NCBI RefSeq assembly: GCF_004119495.1
Contig: NZ_NRQU01000006.1
Location: forward strand, 1 to 64,000
From: Flavobacterium sp. YO12
GTDB taxonomy: Bacteria; Bacteroidota; Bacteroidia; Flavobacteriales; Flavobacteriaceae
Direction of reading: 5' to 3'
DNA: 64,000 nucleotides
In this document: piece after piece, positions 62,389-64,000 of the stretch
How positions within the stretch are numbered: the first letter of the stretch is position 1
How the letters are laid out: each line of letters opens with the position of its first letter
Translations under genes and position numbers: made by a program
The notes under the pieces: generated by a model
Databases searched by the model: none
Told to the model about the DNA's origin: nothing
What the model saw: the letters and a program-made list of their open reading frames with translations, nothing else

Positions 62389-64000
62389 TTAAAATGAAAC
62401 GTGTGTACTTTTTTGCATTAATTCGTTCATTCGTTTTTTATCGCCTACAACCCAGATGATATCGTTTTTTTCTAAAATGATATTCGATTCAGGATTCAAA
62501 ATTCGATTACCATTTCGTTCGATTCCTACGACAAGTCCGCCAGTTCTTCCTCTAAATTGACCAATACTTTTTTGAATAAAATCTTCGTTTGAAATCTCTA
62601 ATTGACGAAGTACAATATCTGATTCTTCAGCATTATTAGGAGCTTCAATTTCATTTTTTAGATAAGTAGTAAACTGTGCAATTTGTTCGTCAGTTCCAAT
62701 AACGCATATCTCATCGCCAGGAAACAATCGTTCATTTTTGGTTGGAATTGGAATTGTAATTTCTCCACGGCGAATAAAAGCGATGTTTATCCCCATGTTT
62801 TCTCGAATTCTCAATTCTTCAAGTGTTTTACCTGCAAGGTTTGATTCTTTTCCAATATCAAAAATAGACATGTGACCGTCCCAAGGCATTAGATTAGCAT
62901 ATCTTCTGTCTATTTTTTTATTTTCACGATCGTTTAAGTTCTTTAAAAAGTGATTTTCAATTTTATGATATTGTTCGTTTAGCTTTTTAGGGAAAATTTG
63001 ATATGCTCCAATCGCAATAATTAGTGCGACAAATGCCACTAAAGGAGAAAAGAAAATATTCAATAAGAACCCTACAAAGAATAATCCAAGGCTCATTCTA
63101 ATTAATATAAGCATTAAAAGTGCGCCTCGATATTTACGTTCTTCCCATAAAGTTTCTACTTCATCAACTTTTACACGACGCAGAGAAAGCGCCCATAAAA
63201 AAGGAGCAATGATTACTAGTGTAATAAGTGCGGCTAAGGTGTTGCCAAAACGAGTGTCAGCAACCAGAGGTGCAACAAATTTTGATGATAATAAAATTAT
63301 AGCAACTATAATTATGGTATGCAGTATAATTTGAGTTATAGACGCTCGTAGTACAATTTGCCATGTGCTGACTGATTTTATCGCTTGTGCATTGACGCTG
63401 TAACGGTTTATGTTTTTAACCCATTTTTTTGGCAGCTTTCGCTCAAGAAGTTCAGAGAAAGGATCTGAATATTTAATTAAAAATGGAGTTGTAAAGGTTG
63501 TAACTGCTGATACAGCAACAATAATTGGATACAAGAAATCGCTGGTAACTTTTAATGTCATACCTAGAGTGGCAATAATAAAAGAGAACTCACCAATTTG
63601 TGCTAAACTCATACCGGTTTGAACTGATTGTTTAAGCGGTTGACCTGAAAGCAGTGCACCTAATGAGGAGCTAAATGCTTTTCCGAAAATGGTAATAAGT
63701 GTAATTAAAGCAACAGGAAGTGCATAAGTAATTAAGGTGTCTGGATTAATTAACATCCCGACTGATACAAAGAAAACGGCTCCAAATAGATCTTTTACAG
63801 GCTGAATTAAGTGTTCGATTTTTTCAGCCATCGTAGTTTCGGCAATGATAGAACCCATTATAAAAGCTCCTAATGCAGGCGAGAAGCCAACTTTTGCAGC
63901 AAATACAACCATCATTAAACATAATGCCAGTGAAATAATAAGCAACATCTCATCAGTTAAAAGATGTTTGGCTTTTTTTAGAATTGTCGGTATGATAAAG
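62389..64000 (-). CDS. Monovalent cation:proton antiporter (CPA2/KefB-like) with TrkA-C domains, partial
   Basis: The gene continues beyond the right edge: the frame is open from 62389 to the last base, so the N-terminal helices are missing. The visible part starts in the middle of the CPA2 transporter domain (SPALGAFIMGSIIAET and SLAQIGEFSFIIATLG motifs), continues through further helices to about residue 330 of the visible ORF, and ends with two TrkA-C-like regulatory domains (GKTLEELRIRENMGINI and GRTGGLVVGIERNGNRIL). It probably exchanges potassium or sodium for protons. Ligand control through the TrkA-C domains is inferred. Confidence 0.9.
   Translation of the reverse strand, partial: FIIPTILKKAKHLLTDEMLLIISLALCLMMVVFAAKVGFSPALGAFIMGSIIAETTMAEKIEHLIQPVKDLFGAVFFVSVGMLINPDTLITYALPVALITLITIFGKAFSSSLGALLSGQPLKQSVQTGMSLAQIGEFSFIIATLGMTLKVTSDFLYPIIVAVSAVTTFTTPFLIKYSDPFSELLERKLPKKWVKNINRYSVNAQAIKSVSTWQIVLRASITQIILHTIIIVAIILLSSKFVAPLVADTRFGNTLAALITLVIIAPFLWALSLRRVKVDEVETLWEERKYRGALLMLILIRMSLGLFFVGFLLNIFFSPLVAFVALIIAIGAYQIFPKKLNEQYHKIENHFLKNLNDRENKKIDRRYANLMPWDGHMSIFDIGKESNLAGKTLEELRIRENMGINIAFIRRGEITIPIPTKNERLFPGDEICVIGTDEQIAQFTTYLKNEIEAPNNAEESDIVLRQLEISNEDFIQKSIGQFRGRTGGLVVGIERNGNRILNPESNIILEKNDIIWVVGDKKRMNELMQKSTHVSF

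Noticed and set aside
1..64000. CRISPR arrays, insertion sequences, prophage genes or integrases
   Set aside because: I read both strands for regular direct repeats with unique spacers, transposase motifs and phage structural genes and found none. The repeats present are intergenic inverted repeats without coding capacity.

Overview
This window is chromosomal DNA from a member of the Bacteroidota, most likely a Flavobacterium. The evidence is AT-rich sequence, TAnnTTTG (-7) promoter elements in front of many genes, an almost complete lack of Shine-Dalgarno sites, and family content typical of Flavobacteriia: a PafA-type phosphatase, a long-form GAPDH, split methylmalonyl-CoA mutase, LytS/LytTR regulators, CarboxypepD_reg and TonB-plug proteins. 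It is mostly core genome. I see no insertion sequence, prophage, CRISPR array or rRNA operon.

Layout. 0-10 kb: periplasmic phosphatase, alanine dehydrogenase with a divergent Lrp-type regulator, long GAPDH, a Do-like protease, and a dapF-acetyltransferase-mltG cell-wall cluster followed by a lysozyme-like protein. 10.5-20.7 kb: an unbroken minus-strand block with mutase subunits, a FtsB/DivIC-like protein, uridine kinase, a dienoyl-CoA reductase-type SDR, an aminotransferase, a TonB-like protein, a RsmI-like methyltransferase, a low-MW phosphatase and dnaA. The strand switch at dnaA makes 20.70-20.89 kb a candidate origin region. 20.9-40 kb: mainly plus strand, with thioesterase, ribD/HAD, prmC, hisS, tRNA-Trp, grpE-dnaJ, an ABC exporter pair, an unusual sigma-54-type regulator, a one-domain DEAD-box protein and mtaB. 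40-46 kb (minus): an SDR, a LURP-one protein, and an ECF sigma / membrane-anchored plug-motif protein / plug-VWA protein locus. 46-64 kb: PPK2, a LytS-LytTR pair, outer-membrane proteins, a MATE exporter, an LTA-synthase-like sulfatase, meaB, an Rrf2/NAD(P)-binding pair, a beta-lactamase-fold hydrolase, an AEC transporter, 1-Cys peroxiredoxin and an antiporter cut by the window end.

The most notable observations are these. (1) Three genes (mtaB, a hypothetical gene at 40.4-40.9 kb, and meaB) each lack exactly one base in or beside a short A run of the coding strand. In mtaB the site is a textbook A_AAA_AAG slippery heptamer, and -1 slippage there would restore the protein exactly. Undercalled homopolymers are the simplest common cause. 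(2) A sigma-factor locus has TonB-plug motifs on two proteins that have no beta-barrel. (3) A NtrC-type regulator has no HTH domain and a GAFTSA loop. (4) The ribD promoter predicts a leaderless GTG mRNA. (5) Several families of intergenic inverted repeats recur, and one supplies the stop codon of meaB.
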